Shown here one piece after another: positions 1 through 7,726 of a stretch of 64,000 nt of DNA (the stretch's first letter is position 1; the number at the start of each line of letters is the position of its first letter). The DNA is taken from positions 1 to 64,000 of the forward strand of contig JAUXUI010000108.1 of assembly GCA_030681035.1 (NCBI GenBank), written 5' to 3'. The notes under the pieces are model-generated. The model was not told the origin of the DNA, searched no databases, and saw only the letters and a program-made list of their open reading frames with translations. Made by a program: the position numbers and the translations under genes. The stretch comes from Lysobacteraceae bacterium (lineage in GTDB: Bacteria > Pseudomonadota > Gammaproteobacteria > Xanthomonadales > Xanthomonadaceae).

Positions 1-234
1 GGTGCGAGCCAGTGCTTCTGTGGGAGCCGGCCTGCCGGCGAACGAACTGGCGAAAGAGCTTCGCGCGCAGAGCCTGCCCCCAGACTTGATCTGGGGCGCG
101 CTCCCACGAAAGCGGTGAACGCTCCCTGTAGGAGCCCACCCGGTGGGCGACCGATTTCGCACACGGTGAAGCAGGATGAAGCGGAGAAGCAATCAAAAGG
201 CACCGTTGTTTGACCGAGCGAATTGCAGTGGCAA
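1..234. repeat. Intergenic REP-type repeat cluster, left window edge
   Basis: No gene is visible here. Bases 1-151 are a composite of palindromes: a GGGAGCCGGCCTGCCGGC-type hairpin, a pair of GTGGGAGCG-type arms, and a REP unit at 128-151 (head GTAGGAGCC, tail GGTGGGCGAC). The whole block is repeated in inverted orientation at 56432-56557. The left copy carries 25 extra bases (71-95) that contain the hairpin CCCCAGA/TCTGGGG. The stretch ends just past the stop of the BatD-like gene on the minus strand. The block may begin before the window. Confidence 0.8.
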
Positions 235-1860
235 TCAACGCGGATAAAGTGGCGGCAATGGCTCGTCACCCCGGCTTTCTGCAGTTGCTGCGCGCAAGCG
301 TACGCCACCTGCAAACGCATTGCGTAACGCTTCACGGGCAGCAGCACGGTCACCCTGCCCCCAAAGTGCCGAGCGCAGCATTGCCACCGCTTCGCGTTGT
401 GCCGGCCCATCCAACAGCGCGTCGAGCGGTTGCCCGTCGGCAATCCGCCGCAATGCACTGTCCACACCCGCCAGATCGTCATTGGCCAACGCACGGCGCA
501 ACGCACGCTCACCATCCTCGCCGCTGGTACGCGCTGCATCGACGCTTTTGTGTGGCGGCCCTCGCAGCGCACCGCGCCGCCATGCCAGTGCCAATGTCGC
601 CAACCACAGCAGCAACAGCATTGCACTGAACAATTGCCAGCGCCACAACTGACCGGCATCGGCCACCGGCTCCCTCAGCTTCGGTGGCAGTGCGGCCACT
701 GCATCGGTGCTGGCTGCAAGGGAGCGCTGTGAATCAATCGCTGCTCCCAGTTGCAGCGTGAAGCCCGCTACTTTCGCAAGCTCAGGCTTGTTTTCGACCG
801 TATTCCACCAGCCAACCTGCATCGCCGGTACCTGTATGGCGCCAGCGCGCGAGGCAACCAGCGCAAAACGCCGACTGACCTCGGCATGCAACACGCCGTC
901 GATCAAGCGTTCGCTGACCTTGGCGACATCGGGAAACACGCGTAGCCCCGGCACTTCGGAAATGCTCAGTTCCGGTACCTGTGTCACCAGCGCGCCTTCA
1001 ACCTGCATGCGCAACTCAACACTCACCGGTTCACCGACATGGGTATCGGAATCGGGTTGGCTGCGCTCCATGCTGAGCGCACGCGCTGGAAACCACGGCA
1101 TCGTTGCCTGTGCCGGTTGTGGCCGCACGTCCAGCGTCAACGACTCACCCATCGCGCTGATGGCGCGCGCGCCACCGACGATGGAATCACGCAAACCGGC
1201 CAATGTTCGGCCACGGAATCGTGGTGCGCTGAGGATCAGCTCGCCACTGCGCTCCGGGCTCATCACGAAATGCCGTTCCAGTGTTTGATATCGCCGCCCG
1301 GCGATCATCCGCTGGTAGCTGGCGTCATCACCGATGCGACGAAAATCCGCGCCGTCGATTTGCGGCGTATCCAGATCGCCATCAAGCAGCGTGATTGCAT
1401 AATTCAGCCGCAAGGTATAAATCACCGCCTGACCGACGTAGGGCGCTTTGCTGTCCACCTGCACTTCAAGAAATACATCCTGTCCCTGTGCTTGCTGGCC
1501 CACGGGCGCGGACGACACGGTCAGCGCCAATGGTGCTGTGGACTCGTTGCCAACCCTGATCGCGGGAATGCTCAGCACACCGGTCTTGCGCGGCTCCAGC
1601 GCCACCGCCCACAGCGTGCGTGTGCTGATGCTGCCATTGCTGATGGTGGTTTGGGTCTGGCTGGACTGACCGGTCAATGCAAAGTCTGCCTCCAACACCG
1701 TGAAGTCGGGGGCGTCCTTGTTTTCGCTCTCGATGTTGAGGGTTACGGTATCGCCCTGATTGATCTGGCTACGATCCAGCCAGGCACGCGGTGCGGCGCT
1801 GATTTCAGCAACAAACATCAGCAACAACAAAACGCCCAACAACCTTTGCAAACCATTCAT
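235..1860 (-). CDS. batD: BatD-like exported protein (aerotolerance operon)
   Basis: A 541-residue protein of the BatD (oxygen tolerance) type, the last gene of a moxR/bat operon. A signal peptide covers about residues 1-22 and ends near ISA-APRAW. Periplasmic beta-sandwich-like domains follow, then one membrane segment near residues 405-427 and a charged helical cytoplasmic tail of about 115 residues. BatD proteins are anchored in the inner membrane and are thought to work with the von Willebrand proteins BatA and BatB; the biochemical role is unsettled. The start codon overlaps the stop of the upstream BatB/BatC gene (ATGA), which suggests coupled translation. Assignment rests on topology, length and operon position. 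Confidence 0.85.
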   Translation of the reverse strand: MNGLQRLLGVLLLLMFVAEISAAPRAWLDRSQINQGDTVTLNIESENKDAPDFTVLEADFALTGQSSQTQTTISNGSISTRTLWAVALEPRKTGVLSIPAIRVGNESTAPLALTVSSAPVGQQAQGQDVFLEVQVDSKAPYVGQAVIYTLRLNYAITLLDGDLDTPQIDGADFRRIGDDASYQRMIAGRRYQTLERHFVMSPERSGELILSAPRFRGRTLAGLRDSIVGGARAISAMGESLTLDVRPQPAQATMPWFPARALSMERSQPDSDTHVGEPVSVELRMQVEGALVTQVPELSISEVPGLRVFPDVAKVSERLIDGVLHAEVSRRFALVASRAGAIQVPAMQVGWWNTVENKPELAKVAGFTLQLGAAIDSQRSLAASTDAVAALPPKLREPVADAGQLWRWQLFSAMLLLLWLATLALAWRRGALRGPPHKSVDAARTSGEDGERALRRALANDDLAGVDSALRRIADGQPLDALLDGPAQREAVAMLRSALWGQGDRAAAREALRNAFAGGVRLRAATAESRGDEPLPPLYPR

Positions 1861-3773
1861 CGCTCTTCACCCTCAGCTTCGCGGCGCTGATACTCAATGA
1901 CAAACTTGCGCCGCAGCAACCCGCCCGGATCATCAGGAACGCGCCGCAGCGCCGCTTCCACTGCCTGAGCCTGTTCTTGTTGCTCGCGTTGTTCAGGCGA
2001 CAGTGTTGCCGCGCCTGCCCGCTGCTCGCGCCCGGATGTGTCTTGCGCTGCATCGTCGTTTGCAGCAGCGTCCTCCAAAGCCTTTGCCATGGCATCACTC
2101 AAGGCTTCCTGTGCCTGTTGTTCGGCCTTGGCATCGGGCGTGCCTTGATTGCCAGATGACGGCGGCTCACCCTCAGCGTCACCCGTTTGCTCATCGCCAG
2201 CCTGCGGCGATGCTGGCTGATCGCTGCTATCACCGGACTGTTCGGATGGCGCGGAATTTCCCGGCTTGCCAGCATCACCAGGATCACCCTTGCCGGGTGA
2301 TTCGCCAGCGTCATCACTCTCGCCGGGTTCACCATATGCTTTATCGTTCTGCGCCTGTTGATCCGAATCACGCTCGCCATCTTGTTGCTGATTTGATGCA
2401 TCGCGTTGTTGCTTGAGCTGTTCGACCACAGCGCGATTTTCACTTGCATCACGCAGTTTCGGGTTCATCTCCAAGGCACGATCATATGCGGCAAGCGCTT
2501 CGTCATAACGCTTCGCCTGCGCCAGTGCGTTACCGCGGTTGTAATTCGCCACGGCGTCATCGCCTTTGGCAAACGCTTCGATAGCGGCATCCCACGCTTC
2601 GGCACGATAGGCCGCTGCCCCGATTCGCTGCGGATCGCTCGCCAGTCGCCGCGCGCTTTCGTTATCACCTGCGTGCAAAGCAGCATCGGCGCGCTGCTCC
2701 CGGTTATGCCAGAGCGCATCCCAATCCACGGCGCGCGCTGGTGTGGCCGGCAACAGCAATACTGCGAACACAGTCATCAAACCACCGCGCCGGAAGCCCG
2801 GCAACGCGACAAGTAGCAGTAACGGCAATAGCCAGATACCCTCATCACGCCAACGCTGTGCATGCGCGGAATCTTCATTCAGCGACGCATCACTCCGGCT
2901 TTCCGGATTCAGTAATCCGAGCTGGTGCAGATCACCGCCGTCCGCCTGCAAACGCGCGTAACGGCCTCCGCCAGCGCTTGCCAACAGGCGCAATCCAGAC
3001 TCGTCCAGTTGCGCCAGTTGCGGCACACCGGCGCGGTCGTAGACCAGGGCGCCGTTGCCATCGCGCAGCGCTGCGCCTTGCTCGGTACCCACGCCAAGCA
3101 CCGACACCCGGATTCCGTTGTCGAGCAGCGCTTGTGCCGCCGTGCGCGCTGCCGAATCAACGGAGTCGGTAACCAACAAGACATCGCCACCGTTGAAGCC
3201 GGCACCCGCAAGCAGCGCGGCGGCACGGCGCAGGGCACGATCGGCACGCTGTCCATCTACCGGCATCAGTGCTGGTGACAATGAATCGATCAGGGCAATC
3301 ACGGTTGCCGCATCATCGGTCATCGGCGCAACGGTGAACGCATCTCCGGCGTAAGCAATCAATGCCACCTGGCCGCCCTCGCGCTCTTTGAGCAAGGTCA
3401 TCAGCTTGTAACGCGCGCGGGTAATGCGATCGGGTGCAATATCATCGGCCGCCATGTGCGAGGACAAATCCAGCACCACTACCAGCGGTGCCTGCACTTG
3501 GTACAACGCGACTGATTGTTGCCGCCACGCCGGCCCCGCCAGAGCGATGACCGCAATGGCCCACACGCTTGCAAGCCACAACGGTGCCAGCAATCGTTTA
3601 CTTCCTGTTCCGGCAATCAGTACCTGTTCGCGCAGTGGCGCATCGATCCATTGCCTGATTGCGCCGTCACCACCATTCCCTCGCAAGCTGCGCCAAACCA
3701 CCAGTGGTAGCAGCAACAACGCAAGCAACCACAACGGGCGCAAAAAGTGAAAACTCTGGATCACTTCATTCAT
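1857..3773 (-). CDS. BatB/BatC fusion: VWA domain plus TPR membrane protein
   Basis: A 638-residue inner membrane protein combining BatB and BatC. Membrane helices lie near residues 12-30 and 62-82, a von Willebrand A domain spans about 95-280, another hydrophobic segment follows near 310-345, and a TPR unit lies around 395-440. The C-terminus is long, low in complexity and rich in Gln, Asp, Gly and Ser. The start at 3773 overlaps the BatA stop (ATGA); a start 24 bases upstream is possible but less convincing. The metal-site motif is D102-L-S-S-H106, so the second Ser of the usual DxSxS is His, whereas BatA next door is canonical. Fusion of VWA and TPR domains is common in gammaproteobacterial bat operons. 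Confidence 0.88.
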   Translation of the reverse strand: MNEVIQSFHFLRPLWLLALLLLPLVVWRSLRGNGGDGAIRQWIDAPLREQVLIAGTGSKRLLAPLWLASVWAIAVIALAGPAWRQQSVALYQVQAPLVVVLDLSSHMAADDIAPDRITRARYKLMTLLKEREGGQVALIAYAGDAFTVAPMTDDAATVIALIDSLSPALMPVDGQRADRALRRAAALLAGAGFNGGDVLLVTDSVDSAARTAAQALLDNGIRVSVLGVGTEQGAALRDGNGALVYDRAGVPQLAQLDESGLRLLASAGGGRYARLQADGGDLHQLGLLNPESRSDASLNEDSAHAQRWRDEGIWLLPLLLLVALPGFRRGGLMTVFAVLLLPATPARAVDWDALWHNREQRADAALHAGDNESARRLASDPQRIGAAAYRAEAWDAAIEAFAKGDDAVANYNRGNALAQAKRYDEALAAYDRALEMNPKLRDASENRAVVEQLKQQRDASNQQQDGERDSDQQAQNDKAYGEPGESDDAGESPGKGDPGDAGKPGNSAPSEQSGDSSDQPASPQAGDEQTGDAEGEPPSSGNQGTPDAKAEQQAQEALSDAMAKALEDAAANDDAAQDTSGREQRAGAATLSPEQREQQEQAQAVEAALRRVPDDPGGLLRRKFVIEYQRREAEGEER

Positions 3774-4762
3774 CGCCGTAACCCGCGTTGTGGCCACAAC
3801 ATGGCAACCAACATGAGCAACACCGCCGCAGCGAGTGGCAACCGGTAACGCTCGCTGCGTGGTCTATCCATCCGTCCTGTCAGCGCTGCTGGCTCGATCT
3901 GATCGAGCTGCGCATAGATGCCGGCGAGCTCGCTGGTATCACGCGCACGAAAATAGGCTCCGCCTGTTTGCTCGGCAATCGTGCGCAACCCGACCTCATC
4001 AATACTGGCATTGGCTTGAGATCGAAAAATACCAAATATGCCTTCGCCGCCATCACCTCCGAAAGCAATGGTATGAATACGTATCGACTCTTTGACCGCT
4101 AGTTCAGCAGCGCGCAAAGGACTGAGGCTACCGGCATTGCTAACGCCATCGGTCAACAAGATAATGACGCGCTCGCCGTCGGATTGTTCACTTTCCTGCT
4201 GCTGTCGCAGTCGCTTTACCGCAATTGCGATAGCATCGCCGATCGCGGTTTCGCGCCCGGCTAATGCCACCACCGTGTCGGCCAGTTGCTCGCGCACGGC
4301 ATTGCGATCAAACGTCAACGGGGTGATTGCATAGGCGCGATCACCAAAAACCACCAACCCGACGCGATCACCAACACGCCGCTGCAAGAAATCACCGACC
4401 ACCGCCTTTACAGCAGTGAGCCGATCAACGATGCGGCCACCCAAGCGCATGTCGGCTTGGCCCATGCTGCCTGACAGATCGACCACCAACATCAAGTTGC
4501 GGCCGGTTCGCGGCGGCGGCACGGCTTCGCCAACCTGCTGCGGGCGTGCCGCCGCAACGCACAGCAGTGCCCAGATCAGCAGCGCCCACCAATGCGGTTT
4601 GACTGCACGCCGTGTGGCACCATCGTTTTGCCACAGCGCCTGCAACCCCGGATGCGGCAAGCGCAAACGACTGCCACTGTACAACTGCGCCGGCAACAAC
4701 CACGCAACCAGCCACGGCAATGGCAGCGCCAGAAAAATCCATGGCCAGACAAACTCAATCAT
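3770..4762 (-). CDS. batA: BatA-like von Willebrand factor A domain protein
   Basis: A 330-residue membrane protein. Hydrophobic segments near residues 5-24 and 58-72 anchor the N-terminus, and a VWA domain follows with an intact metal-ion site (D95-L-S97-G-S99-M, then a RETAIGD loop and LLTDG). A last membrane helix lies near the C-terminus. I chose ATG 4762, which overlaps the upstream DUF4381 stop by 8 bases; the longer frame lacks a plausible N-terminus. BatA-type proteins are inner membrane proteins with the VWA domain facing the periplasm. They co-occur with MoxR ATPases, which are thought to act as chaperones for VWA partners. Confidence 0.88.
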   Translation of the reverse strand: MIEFVWPWIFLALPLPWLVAWLLPAQLYSGSRLRLPHPGLQALWQNDGATRRAVKPHWWALLIWALLCVAAARPQQVGEAVPPPRTGRNLMLVVDLSGSMGQADMRLGGRIVDRLTAVKAVVGDFLQRRVGDRVGLVVFGDRAYAITPLTFDRNAVREQLADTVVALAGRETAIGDAIAIAVKRLRQQQESEQSDGERVIILLTDGVSNAGSLSPLRAAELAVKESIRIHTIAFGGDGGEGIFGIFRSQANASIDEVGLRTIAEQTGGAYFRARDTSELAGIYAQLDQIEPAALTGRMDRPRSERYRLPLAAAVLLMLVAMLWPQRGLRR

Positions 4763-5300
4763 CAGTGTGCTCCAACCCCACAGCCGTGCCGTTGTCTGTT
4801 GCCTTGCGTTGGTGTCGATCACGCCCAATCAGCGCCAACTGCATGAAACGCCTGCGCGCAATGGCCTCCACTGCATTGATCTCTGACGCCGACGCCGCAT
4901 GGGTCGCAAATGGCCCTGTCAGCAATAACCGTCCTGGGCCCTGCGTAAACGGTTTCCCGGGGTCTGCTCCGTCGAGGAATTGCAGCCATTGCTCGCCGAG
5001 CAATTGGCTCGCGGCAGCACCCGAGGCAGCACGAGCGGCGCGGCGCAGCAATTGCGACAGGCTAGCCAGACGTGACGCTGGATCGTTGCTGTTCATCAAC
5101 TCCTGATCCAGCAGCGACTCCAACTGGCGGCGGTAGGCACGGCGTTGATAGTGTTGCCACACCCAGCGCACGGTGACGGCTGCCAACACACTCGCAAGCA
5201 CCAACACCAGCCACCAACCCGGCGCCAACGGCCAAATGCCCGGTGCTGGCGGCAAATGAATGTCCTTGAGCGGTAGTGCAGGTGCGGCCGGCGCAAACAT
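4755..5300 (-). CDS. DUF4381 membrane protein of the moxR/bat operon
   Basis: A small protein of 181 residues. A proline-rich N-terminus (LPPAPGIWPLAPGWW) leads into one transmembrane helix at about residues 27-48, followed by a basic helical cytoplasmic region. This matches DUF4381, a family found almost only between DUF58 and VWA genes in moxR operons. Its stop overlaps the BatA start and its ATG (5300) overlaps the DUF58 stop as TGATG. The biochemical role is unknown. Position suggests it helps assemble the BatA/BatB complex. Confidence 0.8.
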   Translation of the reverse strand: MFAPAAPALPLKDIHLPPAPGIWPLAPGWWLVLVLASVLAAVTVRWVWQHYQRRAYRRQLESLLDQELMNSNDPASRLASLSQLLRRAARAASGAAASQLLGEQWLQFLDGADPGKPFTQGPGRLLLTGPFATHAASASEINAVEAIARRRFMQLALIGRDRHQRKATDNGTAVGLEHTDD

Positions 5301-6202
5301 CAACTTGCATCTCTCATCAGCAGCGGCAACAACGACTCGGCGCTGTCGATCGTCGCCAATGTATGACTGCGAATTCCGAATCGCGTCAATCGCGTACGCG
5401 CCGCACTCAAGGTGCCGGTAAAGCTTCGCTGCCAACGTGCCAGGTCCGCATGCGTGGCCAAGTTCAATCGCACGCTCTCGTTGCCCACCTGTACCGGCAA
5501 GCTGATCTGCGGCGGCGCCGTTTCAATTGGGTCGGTCAGCAGTATCAGCAATACCTCGTGGTGCGCAGCAAGACCGGCAAGCTGGACATCGGTCACTGCC
5601 TGTAGCGCGTGTACGTCAACCAATGCAATAACCCGCGCACCGGGTCGCAGCAGCCGTGCCGCTGCCGTAAACGCGTCGGCCAGCCCGGCATCGTCGGCAG
5701 GCGGCTTGGCATACCAGCGTGCAGCGGCGTCGAGCACCCGAAGCACCCCGCGAACGCCGGCTGTTGGCACCAACGGTGGTTCGGAAGTGCAACCGCGCAG
5801 AATACCGATGCGATCGCCACTGCGCTGCGCTGCCCACGCCACGATGGCGGCAGCACGCGCCGCCTGCACCGACTTGTAACAAGCGCGAGTGCCAAAAAAA
5901 AGGCCCGCGCTGGTATCGGCAATCAGTAATGCCACCCGCTCACGCTCGGCGTGAAAGACCTTGGTGTGCAGTTTCCCGGTTCGCGCCGTAACCCGCCAAT
6001 CGACATGGCGCACATCATCACCACGTGTGTACATGCGCGTTTCGGCAAACTCCATGCCGCGACCACGGAATGGAGAACTGGCCAAACCGCTCAGACCAGC
6101 GCGAGCGCGCAGCGGCGGCGGCCATGCATGCACCCGCGATCGCAACGCAATCAGCTCGCTCAACTGGGGGCATATCGCCGGATTGAACTTGCCAGCTTGC
6201 AT
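5300..6202 (-). CDS. DUF58 domain protein (MoxR-associated)
   Basis: A soluble protein of 300 residues with the DUF58 signature: an FRGRGMEF-like motif, YTRGDDVRHVDWRVTAR, and a C-terminal VWA-like fold with DVHAL. DUF58 proteins are nearly always encoded just after a MoxR ATPase and are probable partners or substrates of it. ATG 6202 is preferred; a GTG at 6238 in the same frame would add 12 residues that look non-coding. Translation is coupled to the next gene by TGATG. A gap of 201 bases separates it from moxR and holds no convincing gene. Confidence 0.88.
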   Translation of the reverse strand: MQAGKFNPAICPQLSELIALRSRVHAWPPPLRARAGLSGLASSPFRGRGMEFAETRMYTRGDDVRHVDWRVTARTGKLHTKVFHAERERVALLIADTSAGLFFGTRACYKSVQAARAAAIVAWAAQRSGDRIGILRGCTSEPPLVPTAGVRGVLRVLDAAARWYAKPPADDAGLADAFTAAARLLRPGARVIALVDVHALQAVTDVQLAGLAAHHEVLLILLTDPIETAPPQISLPVQVGNESVRLNLATHADLARWQRSFTGTLSAARTRLTRFGIRSHTLATIDSAESLLPLLMRDAS

Positions 6203-6403
6203 AGGAGTTTCTCTTGGCGGCCCGGGTACAAGGCGCACAGCGCGCTGAACACGGAGTTTAATTCACACACATGAACATTCAGCTTGACGCGCAACGTCGC
6301 AAACAATCACTTTGTGACAGCGATTGCCACGTTGCCTGCGCCGTCTCAGCATCACTGCGCGGCTCGCTCAATTGGGTCACGCAGCAGATTGCAAGAATAC
6401 CCG

Positions 6404-7414
6404 TCAGGGCAGCGGCACCCGCTGCAATAGTGCTGCCACGATACGCTCGCCGTTCCAGCCCTCTGCGGTAGCCTCGTAGCTTGGCAATACCCGATGTCGC
6501 AATACATCGGGGGCAACCGCCTGCACGTCCTCTGGCATCACGTAATCGCGACCCGACAACCAGGCTCGCGCTCGGGCACAACGCTCCAGTGCAATCGAGC
6601 CACGCGGACTTGCGCCCCAGGCAATACGCTTTGCAAGTTGCGAATCGTAAGCCGAGGCATCGCGACTGGCGAGCACCAATTCGACAATATATCGCTCGAC
6701 CGGCTCTGCAAGATGCAGTTCCAACACAGCGCGCCGTGCCGCAAAGATGCTCGCCTGACTGATACGCTCGCTGCCGATACCGGATCGCACGGTGCGCGCG
6801 GCAAGCTCTTGCGCGCGAACCAGCCGCATGATCTGCATTTCCGCATCGCCGCTGGGATAACCCACCTGTACATGCATCAAAAATCGATCAAGTTGGGCCT
6901 CGGGCAAGGGGTAGGTACCTTCCTGCTCGATGGGATTTTGCGTTGCCATCACCAAAAACAGCTCCGGCAGCGGGTAGGTGACACGGCCCACCGTGACCTG
7001 ACGCTCACCCATCGCTTCGAGCAAGGCGGACTGCACTTTGGCAGGGGCACGATTGATCTCATCGGCCAGCAGCAGATTATGAAAGACCGGCCCCGGCTGG
7101 AACGCAAACTGTGCTTCCGTCTGTTGCCAGATTTCGGTACCGGTCAAATCGGCAGGAAGCAGGTCGGGAGTGAACTGGATGCGTTGAAAATCTGCATCGA
7201 TACGACTCGCCAGCGCCTTCACCGCTGTTGTCTTGGCCAACCCTGGGGCACCTTCCACCAGCAAATGGCCATCGGCGAGCAGCGCGATCAACAAGCGCTC
7301 AACCAAGCGTTCCTGGCCGAGAACGGCGGCCGACAAGGCACTTGCCAGGGTGACGAAATCATTGTGAAGCTGGCTGCCGGCCGGACCGGTCTCAGGGTTG
7401 TCATCAGGCATCAT
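6404..7414 (-). CDS. MoxR-family AAA+ ATPase
   Basis: A 336-residue MoxR-type AAA+ ATPase, the first gene of the operon. Walker A is GAPGLAKT (residues 55-62), Walker B is LLLADEINRAP, and sensor 1 is MATQNP. A C-terminal AAA lid follows. MoxR ATPases are thought to work as chaperones that mature or remodel complexes containing VWA proteins; here the VWA proteins are the two Bat proteins downstream. The start at 7414 begins MMPDDNPE and has a GGA-containing upstream region; the open frame extends 38 codons further but lacks family-like sequence there. Confidence 0.92.
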   Translation of the reverse strand: MMPDDNPETGPAGSQLHNDFVTLASALSAAVLGQERLVERLLIALLADGHLLVEGAPGLAKTTAVKALASRIDADFQRIQFTPDLLPADLTGTEIWQQTEAQFAFQPGPVFHNLLLADEINRAPAKVQSALLEAMGERQVTVGRVTYPLPELFLVMATQNPIEQEGTYPLPEAQLDRFLMHVQVGYPSGDAEMQIMRLVRAQELAARTVRSGIGSERISQASIFAARRAVLELHLAEPVERYIVELVLASRDASAYDSQLAKRIAWGASPRGSIALERCARARAWLSGRDYVMPEDVQAVAPDVLRHRVLPSYEATAEGWNGERIVAALLQRVPLP

Positions 7415-7726
7415 TCGTATTCCAGAGCTGTCGAAACTTTGCGCAATAGTGCGCCGCTGCAAATCATCGCGACGAGCGGCGTGTTGAGTACTCGACCATG
7501 CTGCCACACGCCGCACCAACACAGGCAAAATCAGGAACGCCGATTGTGAGTGATCGCATTGCGCATGCGCAATGGCAATTGGTCATGGCAATTAGTCATG
7601 CCAATCAATGCAGGATGCTGGCAGAGGCCACGATTACGCAGCATTGCGCAACGTATCGTTGCTCGCACAACGCGCAAGGGCCGCTTGCGCGGCCCTTGCG
7701 TTACTGCATTGTCGAAAAGGCGGAGC
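7415..7726. other. Intergenic region between pilQ and the moxR operon
   Basis: 312 bases without a convincing gene. It holds the pilQ terminator hairpin (7673-7700) and presumably the moxR promoter. The middle contains short palindromes such as GCGCATGCGC near 7559-7568 and a repeated CATGGCAATTG-like phrase. No good -35/-10 pair was identified for moxR. Confidence 0.5.
7673..7700 (-). terminator. Hairpin terminator after pilQ
   Basis: A perfect 12-bp stem (CGCAAGGGCCGC / GCGGCCCTTGCG) with a 4-base loop lies 26 bases past the pilQ stop. It is well placed to end the pilMNOPQ transcript. There is no long U tract on the minus strand, so termination may be imperfect or aided by other factors. 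Confidence 0.65.
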
